Assembly (NCBI RefSeq): GCF_016862775.1
Contig: NZ_BONP01000015.1
Location: 1 to 64,000, forward strand
Source of the DNA: Cellulomonas phragmiteti
GTDB taxonomy: Bacteria; Actinomycetota; Actinomycetes; Actinomycetales; Cellulomonadaceae
DNA length: 64,000 nt
Reading direction: 5' to 3'
Shown: positions 61,134-64,000 of the stretch, piece after piece
How positions within the stretch are numbered: the first letter of the stretch is position 1
Layout of the letters: the number at the start of each line of letters is the position of its first letter
Translations under genes and position numbers: made by a program
The notes under the pieces: model-generated
Databases searched by the model: none
What the model saw: only the letters and a program-made list of their open reading frames with translations
What the model was told of the DNA's origin: nothing

Positions 61134-62152
61134 CGCCGCTCCTCCTCCAGGGCGAGGTACGCCTGCTCGAGTGCGCCGGCGGCGGGTGCCGACGACACGA
61201 CGGGGACTCCGGCGGTGACGAGGTCGCGCAGCAGCGCGGCCGCACCGAGCTCGCCGTCGACGTCGACGAGGACGCCGCCGGGAGGCGCGGTGCCGTCGGG
61301 TGCCACGTCGGTGGGGCGGACCGCGCCGTCGAGCCGGTACGTGACGCCGGCGGTGTCCAGCCACCCCGTCAGCGCGGGCAGCGACAGGGTGCGCACGTGC
61401 CACGTCCGCCGGCCGCTGGCGACGTCCGCGTCGGACATCCCGGCGACCGTGCGGCCGCGCGAGAGGAAGACGGCGTCGTCGGCCATCTCGTCGAGCTCCG
61501 ACAGGACGTGCGAGGAGACCAGGACGGTGCGTCCCTCGTCGGCGAGGCGGCGCAGCAGGATCCGCAGGTCGACGCGGGACCGCGGGTCGAGCCCGCTCGC
61601 CGGCTCGTCGAGCAGCAGCACCTGCGGGTCGTGGACCAGCGCACGCGCCAGGCCCAGACGCTGCTTCTGCCCGCGGGACAGGACCGCCGCGGGCTGGTCG
61701 GCGTACTCCGTGAGGTGCACGGTCGCGAGCAGCTCGTCGATGCGTGCGGACGCCGTGGCCCGGTCGACCCGGTACGCGTCCGCGAACGTCGCGAGGACCT
61801 CGCGGGCCGTCAGGGAGTCCCAGGTGCCGAACGCGTCGGGCATCCAGCCGGTGCGGGCACGGGCACCGGCGCTGTCGGTCACGGGGTCGTGGCCCGCGAC
61901 GCGCACCTGGCCGGTGTCCGGCACGAGCAGGCCCGCGAGGATCAGCAGCAGCGTCGTCTTGCCGGAGCCGTTGGGCCCGACGAGCGCGGTCACGGCGCCG
62001 GAGCGGGCGACCAGGTCGGCGCCGTCCAGGGCCTTGACCGTGCCGAACGCGCGCCGCAGCCCGCTGACCTCGATGCCGTGCGGGTGGGGGGCCAGGGCGA
62101 GGGCGGCGGGCTCGGGGCCGCCGGGCAGCCCGTGCGGTGCGTCGGGTGGCAT
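61130..62152 (-). CDS. ABC exporter ATP-binding protein
   Basis: A 340-residue ATPase of the CcmA/daunorubicin type. VGPNGSGKTT (Walker A), LSRGQKQRLGLARAL (signature), VLLLDEPASGLDP (Walker B), VSSHVL (H-loop). The C-terminal ~110 residues form an extra regulatory domain. ATG 62152 has a TAGCGT -10 (62159-62164) exactly placed for leaderless start. Confidence 0.92.
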   Translation of the reverse strand: MPPDAPHGLPGGPEPAALALAPHPHGIEVSGLRRAFGTVKALDGADLVARSGAVTALVGPNGSGKTTLLLILAGLLVPDTGQVRVAGHDPVTDSAGARARTGWMPDAFGTWDSLTAREVLATFADAYRVDRATASARIDELLATVHLTEYADQPAAVLSRGQKQRLGLARALVHDPQVLLLDEPASGLDPRSRVDLRILLRRLADEGRTVLVSSHVLSELDEMADDAVFLSRGRTVAGMSDADVASGRRTWHVRTLSLPALTGWLDTAGVTYRLDGAVRPTDVAPDGTAPPGGVLVDVDGELGAAALLRDLVTAGVPVVSSAPAAGALEQAYLALEEERR

Positions 62153-62158
62153 GACGCC

Positions 62159-62164
62159 ACGCTA
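62159..62164 (-). promoter_or_regulatory. Leaderless -10 box TAGCGT
   Basis: Places transcription start on ATG 62152. Confidence 0.55.
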
Positions 62165-62257
62165 GGAGCCGTGCGGTCCGCGCGCGTCCGACCCCGGGTG
62201 GACGGTGCGCGGGCGGGCGTCGCCCCCGGGTCGCAGGACGGTGGGGGCGTCGCGCTC

Positions 62258-62797
62258 TCAGCCCTGGCCGTCGGCGGGCGTCGCCCCCGGGTCGGCGGTG
62301 GGGCTCGCCGGCGGCGCGAGCGTGGGGACCGGTGCCACGGTGGGCGTCGGCGTCACCCACGGGGGCATGTACTGCAGGCAGTAGACGCCGTTGACGGTGA
62401 TGTTCGACGGCCTGGTCCACGCGCCGTCGGACGTGCCCTGGAAGCCGAACCGGAAGGTGCCGTCCACCGGGACGTCGCCGTTCCAGCCGGCGTCCTGGAA
62501 GCGGTAGACGCCGTCGGAGCCCGACGACCGCGCGTTCCAGGTGTGCAGGACCCGCTGGCCGGGCGTGTTGGTCCACTCCAGCGTCCACCCGGAGACGGGG
62601 ACGAGCATCGTGACGGTCAGCTCGGTGACGAACCCGCCGGGCCAGGTGTGGGTGGTCTCCTGCACCGAGCAGTGCCGGATGGGGGACAGCGCCGTGGCGG
62701 GCGTCGTCAGCGCGGCCGCCAGGCCCGTGACGGTCAGGGCCGCGGCGGCGGCGCCGGCGACGAGGCCGCGCACCCGCGCGGTCGGGCGTGTGGTCAT
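62258..62797 (-). CDS. Secreted orphan CBM2 (cellulose/chitin-binding) protein
   Basis: A 179-residue secreted protein. Signal peptide ends after TPATA (~residue 36). The CBM2-like domain (SPIRHCSVQETTHTW to NGVYC, ~37-142) has its conserved Trp-bearing strands GWTLEWTN, VLHTWNARSSGS, WNGDVPVDGTFRFGFQG, and a disulfide-type Cys pair. The tail is Pro/Thr-rich (PTPTVAPVPTLAPP). No catalytic domain is attached. It may bind cellulose or chitin at a distance from enzymes. Start is ATG 62797, after GGGGGGAA. Confidence 0.85.
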   Translation of the reverse strand: MTTRPTARVRGLVAGAAAAALTVTGLAAALTTPATALSPIRHCSVQETTHTWPGGFVTELTVTMLVPVSGWTLEWTNTPGQRVLHTWNARSSGSDGVYRFQDAGWNGDVPVDGTFRFGFQGTSDGAWTRPSNITVNGVYCLQYMPPWVTPTPTVAPVPTLAPPASPTADPGATPADGQG

Positions 62798-62968
62798 CGG
62801 TGGTTCCCCCCGGTCGGGCGCGTCGGCGCCGTGCGGCGCCCTCGCGGGTGCGCCCGAGCCCACGGTGCTCGATCGAGGACGACCGCGGCCAGTACCCAAA
62901 CGCTTCAGCCCCGTGGGACGGCCGTCCCGTCATGCGAAATGGCGCCCGTCCGCATCCTGGGCCCGGCC

Positions 62969-62974
62969 TACACT
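62969..62974 (+). promoter_or_regulatory. -10 box TACACT upstream of aspartate kinase
   Basis: Gives a leader of about 33 bases before GTG 63014. Confidence 0.4.
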
Positions 62975-63013
62975 CGCCGGGTCCCCGACCACCCACCGGA
63001 AGCGTCCTGACCC

Positions 63014-64000
63014 GTGGCCCTCATCGTCCAGAAGTTCGGTGGCTCGTCCGTCGCCGACGCCGCCAGCATCAAGCGCGTCGCCAAGCGGGTGGTCGAGACG
63101 CGCAAGGCCGGGCACGACGTGGTCGTCGTGGTCTCGGCCATGGGGGACACCACCGACGAGCTCATCGACCTCGCCCAGCAGGTGACGCCGCTGCCGCCGG
63201 TGCGCGAGATGGACATCCTGCTGACCGCGGGCGAGCGCATCTCGATGTCGCTGCTCGCGATGGCCATCAACAACCTGGGCGTCGAGGCCAAGTCGTTCAC
63301 GGGCCAGCAGGCCGGCGTCATCACCGACGAGGTGTACGGCAAGGCGCGGATCATCGACGTCACGCCCAGCCGCATCAAGGACACCATCGCGCGCGGCGAG
63401 GTCGCGATCGTCGCCGGGTTCCAGGGCGTCAACCCCTCGACCAACGACGTGACGACGCTCGGCCGCGGCGGCTCGGACACCACGGCCGTCGCGCTGGCCG
63501 CGGCCCTCAAGGCCGACGTGTGCGAGATCTACACCGACGTCGACGGGGTGTTCACCGCCGACCCCCGCATCGTGCCGACCGCCCGCAAGCTGGACCGCGT
63601 CGGCTACGACGAGATGCTCGAGATGGCGGCGAGCGGGGCGAAGGTGCTCATGCCCCGCTGCGTCGAGTACGCCCGCCGGTACGACGTGCCCGTGCACGTG
63701 CGCTCGTCGTTCTCGACGCACACCGGCACGCTCGTGACCAACCAGGAGGACCCCACCATGGAGCAGCCGATCATCGCGGGCGTCGCGCACGACCGCAGCG
63801 AGGCCAAGATCACGGTCGTCGGCGTGCCCGACGTCCCGGGCAAGGCCGCACGGATCTTCGAGATCGTCGCCGGCGCCGGCGTCAACATCGACATGATCGT
63901 GCAGAACGTGTCCGCGGCCGCGACAGGGCTGACGGACATCTCCTTCACGCTGCCGGCCACCGACGGTGCGCGCGCGACGTCCGCGCTGACGACCGACCAG
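63014..64000 (+). CDS. ask: Aspartate kinase, alpha subunit (3' end outside window)
   Basis: First enzyme of the aspartate pathway (lysine, threonine, methionine). 329 codons are in the window and the gene is cut off by the window edge. [14 protein letters not shown] (K6-FGGSS), the [11 protein letters not shown] segment, [29 protein letters not shown] and the first ACT domain (after ~250) are present. GTG 63014 is the start. An internal ATG at 63758 with its own Shine-Dalgarno gives the beta subunit. Confidence 0.95.
   Translation, partial: MALIVQKFGGSSVADAASIKRVAKRVVETRKAGHDVVVVVSAMGDTTDELIDLAQQVTPLPPVREMDILLTAGERISMSLLAMAINNLGVEAKSFTGQQAGVITDEVYGKARIIDVTPSRIKDTIARGEVAIVAGFQGVNPSTNDVTTLGRGGSDTTAVALAAALKADVCEIYTDVDGVFTADPRIVPTARKLDRVGYDEMLEMAASGAKVLMPRCVEYARRYDVPVHVRSSFSTHTGTLVTNQEDPTMEQPIIAGVAHDRSEAKITVVGVPDVPGKAARIFEIVAGAGVNIDMIVQNVSAAATGLTDISFTLPATDGARATSALTTDQ
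63744..64000 (+). CDS. Internal start for aspartate kinase beta subunit
   Basis: AGGAGGA (63744-63750) lies seven bases before the in-frame ATG 63758, starting [18 protein letters not shown]. This corresponds to the ACT-domain beta subunit made from the same frame in Corynebacterium and Bacillus ask genes. Coordinates include the Shine-Dalgarno; the end is beyond the window. Confidence 0.8.

Overview
The window is a stretch of very high-GC actinobacterial chromosome. It carries a Bpa-type proteasome activator, a four-gene 'conservon' (cvnABCD), an F420-type luciferase-like oxidoreductase, a small bacterial SRP RNA, dnaX, recR and aspartate kinase with an internal beta-subunit start. It also has an orphan family-2 cellulose-binding protein and a GT2/GH81 beta-glucan operon. 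Together these point to a Cellulomonas-like member of the Micrococcales; the genus is an inference from gene content, not a database result. Genes are tightly packed, many start with GTG, and stop/start overlaps (GTGA, ATGA) are frequent. At least 17 genes have a TANNNT -10 box placed so that transcription would begin on, or one base before, the start codon, so leaderless transcription appears common.

Region by region. 1-3.9 kb: an EamA exporter, bpa, an AGE-family epimerase and a quinone oxidoreductase. 4.1-10.1 kb: the cvnABCD signalling operon, ending in a strong hairpin. 10.2-12.2 kb: a PIN-like protein and a GH32 beta-fructosidase whose reading frame runs on through tRNA-Ser(UGA). 12.1-18.2 kb: an integrated island in the 3' end of that tRNA, bounded by 63-bp direct repeats. 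It holds an IS481-type transposase, a complete IS3-family element, a gene cut by that element, an integrase remnant, and a five-gene coupled operon (TIR-like protein, RipA-like membrane protein, two uncharacterised proteins of which one is DUF6338-like, and a 58-residue peptide) that looks like a defence module. 18.3-28 kb: scattered metabolic and transport genes (amidohydrolase, UMF1-type MFS, hydrolase, BenE, tyrosine phosphatase, Nei-type glycosylase, DUF1684, LLM oxidoreductase).

28.1-33 kb: GT2 synthase, membrane-anchored adaptor and GH81 beta-1,3-glucanase in one operon, probably making or trimming a curdlan-like glucan. 33-41.3 kb: a polytopic glycosyltransferase, a uracil/xanthine permease, a LytR_C protein, a three-gene phospholipid operon (CDP-alcohol phosphotransferase, CdsA-like, PlsC-like) and a PadR/membrane-protein pair with a palindromic operator. 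41.3-46 kb: cold-shock protein, small proteins, a UGT-like glycosyltransferase divergent from a TetR regulator, and a rhodanese under a CsoR/CstR-like operator. 46-52 kb: tRNA-Ser(GGA), an ATPase, an amidohydrolase, SRP RNA and an ABC exporter pair. 52-64 kb: dnaX, a repeat-bearing OmpA lipoprotein, a DUF3060 lipoprotein, a two-component system, recR, DUF5063, an ABC exporter, a CBM2 protein and the start of aspartate kinase, which is cut by the window end.

Long open frames antisense to real genes are common because of the base composition. They were left out.
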